Below are positions 16,362 through 25,182 of a DNA stretch of 64,000 nt, piece after piece (within the stretch, counting starts at the first letter, position 1; the number at the start of each line of letters is the position of its first letter). The notes beneath the pieces were generated by a model. That model made no database searches. It was given only the letters and a program-made list of their open reading frames with translations, and had not been told where the DNA came from. Both the position numbers and the translations under genes were made by a program. Source of the DNA: UBA1764 sp045642565 (GTDB lineage: Bacteria > Bacillota > Clostridia > Peptostreptococcales > Anaerovoracaceae); contig JAZUJE010000008.1 of assembly GCA_045642565.1 (NCBI GenBank), forward strand, positions 186,001 through 250,000, in the 5' to 3' direction.

Positions 16362-17627
16362 TTACTTTACGAGTTGAGCTTGGAGAGCATCAAGTTCGGT
16401 TTTAACATCAGCACCAGAGAGTGCAGCCTGTTCAGCTTTGATTACGCCTTGCTTTACAGCATCCCATTCAGCTTTTGCTGTTGGGTAGAATTGGCAAGAA
16501 GCAAGTACATCAAGCCATGCCTGGAATGATGGATCGCTTGCAACGAGTGATTCAACTGCAGAGTTTACAGCTGGGAGGAATCCTTCCATTGATACCCAAC
16601 CAACATAGTTTTCTGGATCATAGAAGAACTTAAGGAATTTGCCAATAGCTTCATTACGTGCAGCCTGATCTGGAGCAGCGTCATCTTTGAATGCCATTAC
16701 ACGGTCCATAACGCCTACGGAAGATCCTGTCATACCTTCATTAGCAGGGATTCCTGCTGTAGCCATATTAACTGTTCCGCCTTTATCAGCACAGTATGTT
16801 GGCATTGAGTTTGGAGCTATGCACATTGCAAGTTTTCCTGCAGCAAACATATCTTGAAGATCATATCTTGTTTGTGTTTCTGGGTTAGGATTTGTATATC
16901 CGTTCTTAACAAGGCTTACAGCGTATTCAATAGCTTCTACGTTTGCATCAGAGTTAACAGCCCATTCGTTGTTAGCATCAACAAATCCGCCGTTGTTACC
17001 CCATGTGTAGTAAGCAAATGCAGCTTGACCTTCGTCAGTTGTCATATCAACGCCCCATGGATATACTTCACCATTATATTTGTCAATAATTAACTGAGAA
17101 ACTTCTTCAAGTTCTGCCCATGTTGTTGGAACTTCTACTCCAAGGTCATTGAACATGTCAACGTTGTAGTAGAGTGCACGAGCTGAAGCAAGATCTGGAA
17201 CAGCCCATACTGTGCCATCCATTACAGACTGATCGATGAATGATGGGAAGAAGTCTTGATAAAGATCTTCTGGGCAATAGTCAGATACTGGCATCAACAG
17301 ACCTTCACTTGCATAGTTTGCAAATACGTCAATGTTGAGGATGTCAGGAGCTTGACCGCTTGCAATACGTGTATCAACTACTGTGTATACATCATTCCAA
17401 GAAACTACTTCAAGATTGAGTTTTACTCCTGGGTTTTCTGATTCAAACTTATCAACAAAGTTTGTTCCATTCATACCTGTTCCAAGGAACCAATCCTGTG
17501 TGTTAGGACCATACTGACAAATGATTACATCAAGCGTAATATCATCTGTAGCTGTCTTCTTTTCTCCGCATGCTGCTAATGTGAATAGCATGCATAGAGC
17601 TAAAAGTAAAGCAATAAATTTTTTCAT
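16362..17627 (-). CDS. Sugar ABC transporter substrate-binding lipoprotein
   Basis: Extracellular solute-binding protein, family 1 (CUT1). It begins with a short basic N-terminus, a hydrophobic core and the lipobox LAACG (C20), so it is lipid-anchored. The 421 residues show the usual two-lobe binding-protein features such as SGQAPDILNIDVFANYASEGLL, VPDLASARALYYNVDMF and MFAAGKLAMC. Codon choice is more GC-rich and regular than in neighbouring genes, as often seen in highly expressed proteins. A GGAGGA site precedes ATG 17627. The ligand cannot be read from sequence; the neighbours suggest an N-acetylhexosamine-containing sugar. Confidence 0.95.
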   Translation of the reverse strand: MKKFIALLLALCMLFTLAACGEKKTATDDITLDVIICQYGPNTQDWFLGTGMNGTNFVDKFESENPGVKLNLEVVSWNDVYTVVDTRIASGQAPDILNIDVFANYASEGLLMPVSDYCPEDLYQDFFPSFIDQSVMDGTVWAVPDLASARALYYNVDMFNDLGVEVPTTWAELEEVSQLIIDKYNGEVYPWGVDMTTDEGQAAFAYYTWGNNGGFVDANNEWAVNSDANVEAIEYAVSLVKNGYTNPNPETQTRYDLQDMFAAGKLAMCIAPNSMPTYCADKGGTVNMATAGIPANEGMTGSSVGVMDRVMAFKDDAAPDQAARNEAIGKFLKFFYDPENYVGWVSMEGFLPAVNSAVESLVASDPSFQAWLDVLASCQFYPTAKAEWDAVKQGVIKAEQAALSGADVKTELDALQAQLVK

Positions 17628-17657
17628 GTTTTCCTCCTAAAATGTTTTAAATATATA

Positions 17658-17687
17658 TAAATAGCTAAAGTGCTATGTATATATCAA
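17658..17687 (-). promoter_or_regulatory. Possible internal promoter for the binding-protein gene
   Basis: On the leftward strand TTGATA (17687-17682) is followed after 18 bases by TATTTA (17663-17658). It would allow extra expression of the binding protein apart from the kinase gene. Confidence 0.4.
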
Positions 17688-17688
17688 T

Positions 17689-18756
17689 TTATATGTATTT
17701 TTCTATGATTTTTCTCATAGAATCCCAATTATTATCCATTTCTTTTACAAGTTTAAATTGGGTTCTTGCTCTATCAAGATTATGATTTTCTCTATCAATA
17801 GCGAAATAATGGTCTCCATCAAGATAGTCAGTTAAGAAACGAACGCCACATTCCATTGTCATAGTTTTAGCTCCAAGTGGAAGGGATAAGATTTCTTCTT
17901 TATTTAAGCCAACACATTGTCCCAAAAAACCTTTTGAAAAGATTTCATATAAATCAAGATTTATTGTCATTTTGTCAAGGTCTTTTTCGTCTTCTGCAGC
18001 AGTTGCCGCTCCGAATCTTATTGAATCGCCAAAGTCATATGCTGCAAGTCCGGGCATAACTGTATCTAAATCTATGACACATACTGCTTTGCGAGTTACA
18101 TTATCTAATAATACATTGTTAAGTTTTGTATCATTATGTGTAACTCGAAGCGGAAGGGTTCCGTTTTTATAAAGTCTGTAAAGCTCAGTGACTTCTTCTT
18201 CCTTATCGAGAATAAAATCTATTTCATTTTGTACATTTTTAGCTCTGTTGTAAGAATCGTTTTTTAGAACTTCTTTAAAAATACGATATCTATCAGCAGT
18301 GTAGTGAAAGTTTTTTATTGTTTCTGTTAATGTCTCTGCAGGGAAATCAGTTAATTGATTTTGAAAACGTCCAAATGCAACAGCACTTTCGTAAAAATCA
18401 TTTGGAGTTTCGGCAGCTTGGAGACAAATTGTGCCTTCAACAAAATCATACAGCCTCCATGCTCCAGATTCATGTCGCAACCAGTTTTCATTGTTAGCTG
18501 TTTTCTCGAGTCTCATCGTTGCTCTGGGATCATCGCTGATTCTTGAAATATGTTCTGTAACTCCGGCGATATTTTCCATTAAAGCAGGTATATTATTAAA
18601 GGCTTTTTCATTGATCTTTTGAAGTATATATCTTTTTGAATTGGTCCCTACAACCAAGTATGTTTCATTAATATGACCTTTTCCATATCTTTCGCAATTA
18701 GCAATTTCGCCAACAGTAGGAAAGCATGATAATACTTCACGCAATTCAGAATGCAT
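17689..18756 (-). CDS. N-acetylhexosamine 1-kinase-like phosphotransferase (NahK-like)
   Basis: Aminoglycoside-phosphotransferase-fold small-molecule kinase of 355 residues, close to the size of bifidobacterial NahK. Catalytic motif HNDTKLNN lies at residues 207-214 and metal motif DLDTVMPG at 229-236, followed by YDFGDSIRF. NahK phosphorylates GlcNAc or GalNAc at C1 in lacto-N-biose/galacto-N-biose use. The gene lies inside a sugar ABC transporter operon, and a sugar nucleotidyltransferase and galE lie in the divergent operon, exactly the other two enzymes of that route. The substrate is still an inference: other hexose or aminosugar kinases share this fold. A weak AAAGGA site lies upstream. 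Confidence 0.78.
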   Translation of the reverse strand: MHSELREVLSCFPTVGEIANCERYGKGHINETYLVVGTNSKRYILQKINEKAFNNIPALMENIAGVTEHISRISDDPRATMRLEKTANNENWLRHESGAWRLYDFVEGTICLQAAETPNDFYESAVAFGRFQNQLTDFPAETLTETIKNFHYTADRYRIFKEVLKNDSYNRAKNVQNEIDFILDKEEEVTELYRLYKNGTLPLRVTHNDTKLNNVLLDNVTRKAVCVIDLDTVMPGLAAYDFGDSIRFGAATAAEDEKDLDKMTINLDLYEIFSKGFLGQCVGLNKEEILSLPLGAKTMTMECGVRFLTDYLDGDHYFAIDRENHNLDRARTQFKLVKEMDNNWDSMRKIIEKYI

Positions 18757-18785
18757 TTATGTATAAATATCCTTTCAATCAAAAA

Positions 18786-19949
18786 TTAGTACTCTAAGTT
18801 CTTTTCTGTAGTTTTGTTAAATAGATGGGCAACATTGCCGTTAAATGTAAGATTAACAACGCTACCCATAGGGAAGTGAGCTATTTGTCCATTAGTTGGA
18901 ACAATTACAATAATATCTTTTCCTTCTGCATTCAAATGGAGATGTACAGAAGCTCCCATTAATTCGCTTACATCAACAGTTGATTTAATACCATTATCAC
19001 AAATGAGCATGTGATCAGGTCTGACACCTAATATAATTTCTTGCTCTTCAACATTATTATTTTTAAGCCTTTCTTGTTTATCATCAGAAAGTAGTACTGA
19101 AAGGCTGCCGATTTCTACAAAGTATTTGTTATCTTTTATAACGAGTTTTGCATCAAAATAGTTCATTTGAGGCATTCCGATAAAACCAGAAACGAAAAGA
19201 TTTGCCGGATGATCAAATAATTCTTGAGGAGTACCAATTTGCTGAATAAACCCGTTGCGCATAATAACAATTCGATCGCCTAAAGTCATAGCTTCAGTTT
19301 GATCGTGGGTTACATATATGAAAGTAGTATTAATTCTTTTTCTTAATTTAATAATCTCGGCTCTCATCTGATTTCTGAGTTTTGCATCAAGATTTGATAG
19401 AGGTTCATCCATTAAGAATACAGCCGGATCACGCACAATGGCACGACCAATAGCAACACGTTGACGTTGTCCGCCAGAGAGGGCTTTTGGTTTACGATCT
19501 AAATATTGTGTGATATCAAGTATCTCAGCTGCTTCACGTACCTTAGCATCAATTACGTCTTTTGGAGTCTTTTTAAGTTTAAGAGAGAATGCCATATTGT
19601 CATATACTGTCATATGAGGGTACAGTGCATAGTTTTGGAATACCATAGCTATATCTCTGTCTTTTGGTTCCACATCATTCATTAATTTTTCACCAATGTA
19701 TAGCTCTCCGGAACTTATATCTTCAAGTCCGGCTATCATATTTAAAGTTGTTGATTTTCCACAACCTGATGGGCCAACGAGAACTATAAATTCTTTGTCG
19801 GCTATTTCAAGATTGAAGTTTTGAACTGCAACTACACCTTCATCGGTTACTTGATAATTTGAGTTTTTCTTGTCTGAAGTTTTTGATGCCTTGCGGACTC
19901 CTGAATTAGGGTAGATTTTCTTTAAATTTCGAATTGATACTTTTGCCAT
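18786..19949 (-). CDS. Sugar ABC transporter ATP-binding protein (UgpC/MsmK type)
   Basis: ATPase of a CUT1 sugar importer, 387 residues. Walker A GPSGCGKST lies at 59-67, Q-loop VFQNYALYPHMTV near 103, signature LSGGQ at 157-161 and Walker B FLMDEP at 178-183. The C-terminal regulatory MalK-like domain (TOBE) runs from about 250 to the end. A roughly 20-residue insertion (about 18-38) separates the first two strands. ATG 19949 is set by an AGGTGA site and the standard MAKVSIRNLKKIY start; the frame extends upstream without a plausible start. It is the first gene of the leftward sugar operon. Confidence 0.93.
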   Translation of the reverse strand: MAKVSIRNLKKIYPNSGVRKASKTSDKKNSNYQVTDEGVVAVQNFNLEIADKEFIVLVGPSGCGKSTTLNMIAGLEDISSGELYIGEKLMNDVEPKDRDIAMVFQNYALYPHMTVYDNMAFSLKLKKTPKDVIDAKVREAAEILDITQYLDRKPKALSGGQRQRVAIGRAIVRDPAVFLMDEPLSNLDAKLRNQMRAEIIKLRKRINTTFIYVTHDQTEAMTLGDRIVIMRNGFIQQIGTPQELFDHPANLFVSGFIGMPQMNYFDAKLVIKDNKYFVEIGSLSVLLSDDKQERLKNNNVEEQEIILGVRPDHMLICDNGIKSTVDVSELMGASVHLHLNAEGKDIIVIVPTNGQIAHFPMGSVVNLTFNGNVAHLFNKTTEKNLEY

Positions 19950-19998
19950 TTTTTCACCTATACTATGATTAAAAATTAGGGTATAAATACTCATATTT

Positions 19999-20027
19999 AG
20001 TTTATCAGTTTCATAGATAAAACTCAA
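19999..20027 (-). promoter_or_regulatory. Promoter of the leftward sugar ABC operon
   Basis: On the leftward strand -35 TTGAGT (20027-20022), 17-base spacer, extended -10 TGA-TAAACT (hexamer 20004-19999). It is back to back with the rightward promoter at 20071, leaving about 45 bases between, where a shared regulator could act. Confidence 0.5.
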
Positions 20028-20070
20028 ATAAATAATAAATAATAAATATGTAAAAAAATCTTTATACATA

Positions 20071-20098
20071 TTGATATTGCTATCTATATTGTTATACT
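20071..20098 (+). promoter_or_regulatory. Promoter of the ROK kinase-nagA-galE operon
   Basis: -35 TTGATA (20071-20076), 16-base spacer, -10 TATACT (20093-20098). Confidence 0.6.
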
Positions 20099-20163
20099 TT
20101 AATTAAGGTTTTGTATAAAAATAACAAAAAAATTGAAAAAATTGGGAAATGGAGGCTATTGCT

Positions 20164-21537
20164 ATGGATATTTTTGGAATTTGCGTAAATGTTAAGAATA
20201 AGCCCGTATTAGATGAAAATTTTGCTCCAATTCTTACTTTTAACAAAGAATTTCTCAAAAATGCTAAAAGTCCTATCAGTATAGCTGTTGAACGTGCAAA
20301 TGGTGAAATGGCTAGAATTGATACTTTTATTAATAAAACTCCGGAGCTGTATGATGCGGATTGTTATTACATTAACCGTTTAGTAAAAACTATACTTTGG
20401 ATGAAAGGCGGTTTTCGTGTATATATAAATGACAAAGAAATGTATGAATATTTGAATACAGCTTTTTCAAACAATGGTATTCAAAGCTTTGATTCTCATT
20501 TTATGTCCATAATATATGAACATGAATTTGAACTTATTTATACAAATGAAATCCCTCAGTCTAAAGATAGCCCTAAAAAAATAGGTGGTCATTTAGATGG
20601 ATGTAGAATTGGTTTTGATGCAGGTGGCAGTGATCGCAAGGTAAGTGCTGTTATAAATGGCGAAAGTGTCTATTCTGAAGAAGTGGTGTGGTTTCCTAAA
20701 ACCAACGCAGATCCTCAATATCATTATGATGGAATCGTTGAAGCTCTTAAATCGGCAGCTTCACATATGCCAAGGGTAGATGCTGTTGGCGTATCATCTG
20801 CAGGAGTATATATAAATAATAGAGCAATGAGCGCATCATTATTTATTAAAGTGCCTCAAAAATTATATGATGAAAAAGTAAAAGATATATATATTCGCGC
20901 AATTCATGATTGTTTTGGAGATATTCCATATTCTGTAATAAATGATGGCGATGTATCCGCGTTAGCCGGAATGATAAGCTTAGGAACCCCGAATGTCATT
21001 GGAATTGCCATGGGAACAAGTGAGGCAGTTGGTTATGTTGATAAAAATGGGTGTATTACTGGCTGGCTTAATGAGTTAGCTTTTGTTCCCGTTGATTGCA
21101 ATCCTGGTGCCATGATTGATGAATGGAGTTTGGATATAGGTTGTGGAGTTAAATACTTTTCTCAAGATGCAGTCATAAAATTAGCTCCAAAAGCAAATAT
21201 AGTTTTAGACGAAAAATTATCTCCGGCAGAAAAATTAAAATATGTCCAAGAATTAATGGAGAATGACGATAAAAGAGCTGTTGATATATACAAAAGTATT
21301 GGTACTTATCTTGGTCATACACTTGCGTATTATTATGATCTTTACAAGTGTGAAAATGTGTTACTTTTAGGACGTGTTATGAGTGGCAAAGGCGGAGACC
21401 TTGTTCTTTCTGAAGCTAATAGGGTACTTCAAGATGAATATACTGAAATATTTAAAAAGCTTAGGGCAAGTCTTCCTGATGAAAAGTTTAGAAGAGTTGG
21501 ACAATCAGCTACAGCTGCTTCACTTCCTGAAATATAG
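20164..21537 (+). CDS. ROK-like sugar kinase (probable N-acetylhexosamine kinase)
   Basis: A 457-residue protein of the actin/hexokinase fold. The phosphate-1 loop DAGGSDRK begins near residue 152, the catalytic-site stretch INDGDVSALAG is near 260, the phosphate-2 loop AMGTSEAVG is near 283, and an adenosine-type LLGRVMSGKGGD lies near the end. The CxCGxxGCxE zinc motif of classical ROK kinases is missing, and about 145 N-terminal residues form an extra domain of unknown role. Followed directly by nagA, it most likely makes a hexosamine 6-phosphate; this is inference from context. ATG 20164 is preferred to ATG 20149, because the latter would overlap its own GGAGG site. Confidence 0.78.
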   Translation: MDIFGICVNVKNKPVLDENFAPILTFNKEFLKNAKSPISIAVERANGEMARIDTFINKTPELYDADCYYINRLVKTILWMKGGFRVYINDKEMYEYLNTAFSNNGIQSFDSHFMSIIYEHEFELIYTNEIPQSKDSPKKIGGHLDGCRIGFDAGGSDRKVSAVINGESVYSEEVVWFPKTNADPQYHYDGIVEALKSAASHMPRVDAVGVSSAGVYINNRAMSASLFIKVPQKLYDEKVKDIYIRAIHDCFGDIPYSVINDGDVSALAGMISLGTPNVIGIAMGTSEAVGYVDKNGCITGWLNELAFVPVDCNPGAMIDEWSLDIGCGVKYFSQDAVIKLAPKANIVLDEKLSPAEKLKYVQELMENDDKRAVDIYKSIGTYLGHTLAYYYDLYKCENVLLLGRVMSGKGGDLVLSEANRVLQDEYTEIFKKLRASLPDEKFRRVGQSATAASLPEI

Positions 21538-21552
21538 AATAGAGGTATTTAT

Positions 21553-22674
21553 ATGCGTATTGTGAATGCAAAAGTCTTTGTAAATGGCATTTTTGTGAAC
21601 GGCGGAATAGACTTTAATGAAAAAATTAATAATGTTGGAACTGACATAACAGGCAACGGAGATTTAGATGCAGAAACATGTTTTATTATTCCGGGGCTTG
21701 TAGATATTCATACCCATGCTGCAGTAGGTGAAGATTCTAGTGATGGAAACCCAGATGCTATGCTTAAAATGGGTAAATATTATGCAAAAGATGGTGTTAC
21801 AAGTTGGTGCTCAACAACAATGACATTAAAAGAACCTGAGCTGACTAAAGCAGTAGAAACTATAGCTACTTATAAAAGACCTGCTAATGGCGCAAAGCTT
21901 GCTGGAATAAATCTTGAAGGACCTTTTCTTTCACGTGCGAAAAAGGGTGCGCAAAACGAAGAAAATTTACATGCTCCAGACATTGAAATGTTTGAACGAC
22001 TTAACAGTGCTTCCGGAGGAATTATTAAATTGGTAACGGTTGCTCCAGAAGAAAACGGAGCCATGGAATTTATTAAAGAAGTATCAAAATATGTAACAGT
22101 ATCCATAGGGCATACAGCAGCAGATTATGATATTGCAATGTCCGCATTTAATGCTGGGGCAAGTCATGCAACACATTTATTTAATGGAATGTCCGGTTTG
22201 CATCATAGAATGCCTGGGGTTATTGCGGCTGCATTTGACAGTAATGCGAGCGTGGAGTTAATTACAGATGGTTTACATATTCATCCTTCAGTAGTTAGAT
22301 TAACATCTAAACTTTTTGGCGAAAAATTATGCCTAATATCTGATTCTTTAAGATGTGCCGGAATGCCAGATGGAGTTTATGATTTATCAGGTCAAGCTGT
22401 TACTATGAAAGATGGAAAAGCATGCTTGAGCGGTACAGATACACTTGCCGGAAGTTGTATCCATCTTATGGAGGGTCTCAGAAGAGCAGTTAGTTTTGGA
22501 ATGCCATTAGAAAAAGCAGTATTTGCAGCGACGCTTGCCCCTGCAAAAGCAATTAAAATGGATTCATATATAGGATCACTTGAAAAAGGTAAAGCTTCAG
22601 ATTTTGTTATACTTGATAAAGATCTTAATGTAAAAGCTGTGTATATTGATGGAAAAGTTATAAATAGGGAATAG
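21553..22674 (+). CDS. nagA: N-acetylglucosamine-6-phosphate deacetylase
   Basis: Cytoplasmic metal-dependent amidohydrolase that removes acetate from GlcNAc-6-phosphate. Residues seen: HTH metal pair H53/H55 (DIHTHAAVG), E122 in NLEGPF, H187 in SIGHTAADY, H208 in ATHLFNGMSG, and the catalytic Asp region LISDSLRCAG near 262. At 373 residues it is normal in length. It follows the ROK-like kinase by 15 bases, fitting kinase-then-deacetylase order. No nagB deaminase is in the window, so glucosamine-6-phosphate must be handled elsewhere. Confidence 0.95.
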   Translation: MRIVNAKVFVNGIFVNGGIDFNEKINNVGTDITGNGDLDAETCFIIPGLVDIHTHAAVGEDSSDGNPDAMLKMGKYYAKDGVTSWCSTTMTLKEPELTKAVETIATYKRPANGAKLAGINLEGPFLSRAKKGAQNEENLHAPDIEMFERLNSASGGIIKLVTVAPEENGAMEFIKEVSKYVTVSIGHTAADYDIAMSAFNAGASHATHLFNGMSGLHHRMPGVIAAAFDSNASVELITDGLHIHPSVVRLTSKLFGEKLCLISDSLRCAGMPDGVYDLSGQAVTMKDGKACLSGTDTLAGSCIHLMEGLRRAVSFGMPLEKAVFAATLAPAKAIKMDSYIGSLEKGKASDFVILDKDLNVKAVYIDGKVINRE

Positions 22675-22699
22675 TACTTAATTATAAGAAGGTGTAAAA

Positions 22700-23626
22700 A
22701 TGAAACCTGTTTTACTAATTTTAGCTGCCGGAATGGGTAGCAGGTATGGTGGATTAAAACAAATTGATCCTGTAGGACCAAATGGAGAGGTTATAATAGA
22801 CTACTCTTTATATGATGCAAAAAAAGCAGGATTTGAAGATGTATATTTTATTATTAAACATGAAATTGAAAAGGATTTCAAAAAAATAATTGAAAATGGC
22901 GCAGGCAAACATATGAATGTGCACTATGTTTTTCAAGAATTAACAGATATTCCTGAAGGATACAGTGTCCCTGAAGGAAGAATAAAACCTTGGGGAACAG
23001 CACATGCTATTTTTTCTGCAAGAAATGATATAAATAGCCCGTTTGCTGTAATTAATGCTGATGACTATTACGGGCCTGAAGGTTTTAAACAAATTTTCAA
23101 CTATCTTTCACAAGCAGAAGAAGATGAAAAGAATTGTGGCCTACATCGTTATTGTATGGTTGGCTATAAAATTAAGAATACAGTTACAGAGAATGGTTCT
23201 GTTGCAAGAGGTATTTGTGAACAAGACAATAATTCTTTTATGACAAAAGTTACAGAAAGAACAAATATAGAAAAGAAAGAAGATGGCATAGCGTATACTG
23301 AAGATGAAGGGAAAACATGGGTCTATGTTAATGAAGAAACATTGGTTTCGATGAACATGTTTGGTTTTACAAGTTCGGTATTACAAGAATTCTCAATGAA
23401 ATTTCCTGCAGCATTAGATAAGATTTTAAAGAATAATCCATTAAAAGGTGAAATATATATGCCTACCTTTGTAAGTGAGTTAATAGAAGATGGTAAAGCC
23501 ACTGTAAAACTTCTTCCGACGAGTGATAAATGGTATGGCGTAACATACAAAGAAGATAAACCGATGGTTATAACTGCTATGCGAGAAAAAATTGCTAAAG
23601 GATTATATCCTGAGAAACTTTGGTAA
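22700..23626 (+). CDS. Sugar-1-phosphate nucleotidyltransferase
   Basis: A 308-residue NTP-transferase. The nucleotide-binding signature LILAAGMGSRYGGLKQ covers residues 6-21, and the sugar-site segment NADDYYGPEGF follows near 115. This type is found in clostridial and bifidobacterial N-acetylhexosamine clusters as a UTP-hexose-1-phosphate uridylyltransferase-like enzyme, so conversion of GlcNAc-1-P/GalNAc-1-P (from the NahK-like kinase) to UDP-sugars is the likely job. The exact nucleotide and sugar cannot be told from sequence. It lies between nagA and galE with 25- and 22-base gaps, in one operon. Confidence 0.82.
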   Translation: MKPVLLILAAGMGSRYGGLKQIDPVGPNGEVIIDYSLYDAKKAGFEDVYFIIKHEIEKDFKKIIENGAGKHMNVHYVFQELTDIPEGYSVPEGRIKPWGTAHAIFSARNDINSPFAVINADDYYGPEGFKQIFNYLSQAEEDEKNCGLHRYCMVGYKIKNTVTENGSVARGICEQDNNSFMTKVTERTNIEKKEDGIAYTEDEGKTWVYVNEETLVSMNMFGFTSSVLQEFSMKFPAALDKILKNNPLKGEIYMPTFVSELIEDGKATVKLLPTSDKWYGVTYKEDKPMVITAMREKIAKGLYPEKLW

Positions 23627-23648
23627 TAAATGTGAGGAAAGGTGTAAG

Positions 23649-24647
23649 ATGAGTATTTTACTTACCGGTGGTGCTGGATATATAGGATCACATACAGCCG
23701 TAGAGCTCATTAAAGAAGGTAAAGAAGTTGTTATTGCTGACAATCTTTCAAATAGTACTGAAGATACTATTAATAAAATTGCAGAAATAACAGGGAAAAA
23801 ACCTTTGTTTTATAAAATTGATGTATGCAATAAAGCATCATTAACGAAATTGTTTGATGAAAACAAAATTGAAACCGTAATACACTTTGCTGGATATAAA
23901 GCTGTAGGGGAAAGTACAGAAAAACCCCTTGAATATTATAGGAATAATATCGATTCAGCTTTAAGTGTTTTGGAAGTTATGGCAACTCATGATTGCCATC
24001 AGTTTGTATTTAGTTCATCCGCAACGGTATATGGAGAAAAAAATCCTAGTCCTTACGTTGAAACAATGCAAATTGGAGGTTGTACTAATCCATACGGATA
24101 TACAAAATACATGATTGAACAAATATTGTTAGATGCAGCTAAGGCAGATAACAATCTTTCAGTTGTTTTGCTCCGTTATTTCAATCCAGTCGGCTCACAT
24201 GAAAGTGGATTAATAGGAGAAAATCCAAAAGGAATACCAAATAATCTTATGCCATATATTATGAGGGTTGCAGCAGGGAAATTAGAAAAACTTCATATAT
24301 TTGGCAATGATTATGATACTCCGGACGGAACCGGAGTCCGCGATTTTATTCATGTCGTTGACTTGGCATTAGGGCATGTAAAAGCTGTTGCGTTTGCAAG
24401 TAAAAATAAAGGCGCAGAAATCTTTAATCTTGGAACAGGAAAAGGTTACAGTGTTCTTGATATGGTTAAAAATTTCGAAAAAGTAAATAATGTAAAAGTA
24501 CCATATTGTATTGATCCTAGAAGACCTGGCGATTTAGCTTGTGTATATGCTGATGCTTCAAAGGCATTTGATATGCTTGGTTGGAGGGCCGAAAGAGGAA
24601 TAGACGATATGTGTCGCGATTCCTGGACATATATAAGCAAAAATTAG
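23649..24647 (+). CDS. galE: UDP-glucose/UDP-N-acetylglucosamine 4-epimerase
   Basis: Short-chain dehydrogenase-fold epimerase of 332 residues. The NAD-binding TGGAGYIGS lies at 6-14, the catalytic SSSATVYG starts near 122, and YGYTK has Y149 and K153. It interconverts UDP-glucose/UDP-galactose and, in many Gram-positives, the N-acetyl forms. ATG 23649 begins the standard MSILLTGGAGYIGSH N-terminus after AAAGGTG; the longer frame upstream overlaps the previous gene and is not used. It is last in the operon and is followed by a terminator. With the NahK-like kinase and nucleotidyltransferase it completes a Leloir-like route for N-acetylhexosamines. Confidence 0.95.
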   Translation: MSILLTGGAGYIGSHTAVELIKEGKEVVIADNLSNSTEDTINKIAEITGKKPLFYKIDVCNKASLTKLFDENKIETVIHFAGYKAVGESTEKPLEYYRNNIDSALSVLEVMATHDCHQFVFSSSATVYGEKNPSPYVETMQIGGCTNPYGYTKYMIEQILLDAAKADNNLSVVLLRYFNPVGSHESGLIGENPKGIPNNLMPYIMRVAAGKLEKLHIFGNDYDTPDGTGVRDFIHVVDLALGHVKAVAFASKNKGAEIFNLGTGKGYSVLDMVKNFEKVNNVKVPYCIDPRRPGDLACVYADASKAFDMLGWRAERGIDDMCRDSWTYISKN

Positions 24648-24669
24648 TTAAATCATATTGTAAAAAGTT

Positions 24670-24702
24670 AAAGAAGGATTATAGAATAATCCTTCTTTTA
24701 TA
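24670..24702 (+). terminator. Terminator after galE
   Basis: The 11-bp stem AAAGAAGGATT / AATCCTTCTTT has a seven-base loop and is followed by a short T-rich end. Confidence 0.8.
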
Positions 24703-24708
24703 ATGCCC

Positions 24709-24737
24709 TTGCTATATATGGAAAATTATGGTAATAT
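24709..24737 (+). promoter_or_regulatory. Promoter of the comEA-like gene
   Basis: -35 TTGCTA (24709-24714), 17-base spacer, -10 TAATAT (24732-24737) with TGG in front (extended -10). Only six bases separate it from the ATG, so transcription should start at or next to the start codon. Confidence 0.65.
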
Positions 24738-24743
24738 CTGTAT

Positions 24744-25130
24744 ATGGAAAAAATTAGAAAATATATGATTCCTGTAATTATAGCTATTATAGCTATCGGA
24801 AGCGGTATTTCGTATCTTCAGAAAGGGAACGTGGTAATCGAAAGGGGTACTACCAATACAAATTTTATTTTAAATGAGGAAGAAAATATCGAAAGCGATA
24901 AAATTGAGGAAACAGATAAAACTGAAAGTATAAGTGGAAAAGTTAACTTAAATACTGCAAGTGAAGATGAACTTCAAGTTGCTCCTGGAATAGGGCCATC
25001 AAAAGCGCAAGCTATTATAAAATACCGTGAACAATATGGTAAATTTACTTCTGTTGAAGAATTAACTGAGATTTCCGGAATAGGTGAAAAAACACTGGAA
25101 AAAATCAAAGATTATTACACAGTAGAGTAG
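24744..25130 (+). CDS. ComEA-like membrane-anchored helix-hairpin-helix DNA-binding protein
   Basis: A 128-residue protein with one N-terminal membrane segment (about residues 7-25), a charged linker and a C-terminal double helix-hairpin-helix domain (about 66-128; VNLNTASEDELQVAPGIGPSKA and GIGEKTLEKI). This is the DNA-binding module of ComEA, the DNA receptor of natural competence, but the SLBB domain common in ComEA of Bacillus is missing, so it is a short form. No other competence gene is adjacent. There is no ribosome-binding site, and the promoter implies a leaderless mRNA. Confidence 0.85.
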   Translation: MEKIRKYMIPVIIAIIAIGSGISYLQKGNVVIERGTTNTNFILNEEENIESDKIEETDKTESISGKVNLNTASEDELQVAPGIGPSKAQAIIKYREQYGKFTSVEELTEISGIGEKTLEKIKDYYTVE

Positions 25131-25147
25131 TTAACCCTTGGATTTTA

Positions 25148-25176
25148 ATGACTTTTAAACATTTCTGTGTTAAAAT
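25148..25176 (+). promoter_or_regulatory. Promoter of the DUF896-mnmA unit
   Basis: -35-like ATGACT (25148-25153), 17-base spacer, extended -10 TGT-TAAAAT (hexamer 25171-25176). The ATG of the next gene begins six bases later, again implying a leaderless transcript. Confidence 0.6.
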
Positions 25177-25182
25177 ACTGCT

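Noticed and set aside
24744..25130. Competence operon
   Set aside because: Only a short ComEA-like protein is present; comEB/comEC are not adjacent, so the competence role is not claimed.
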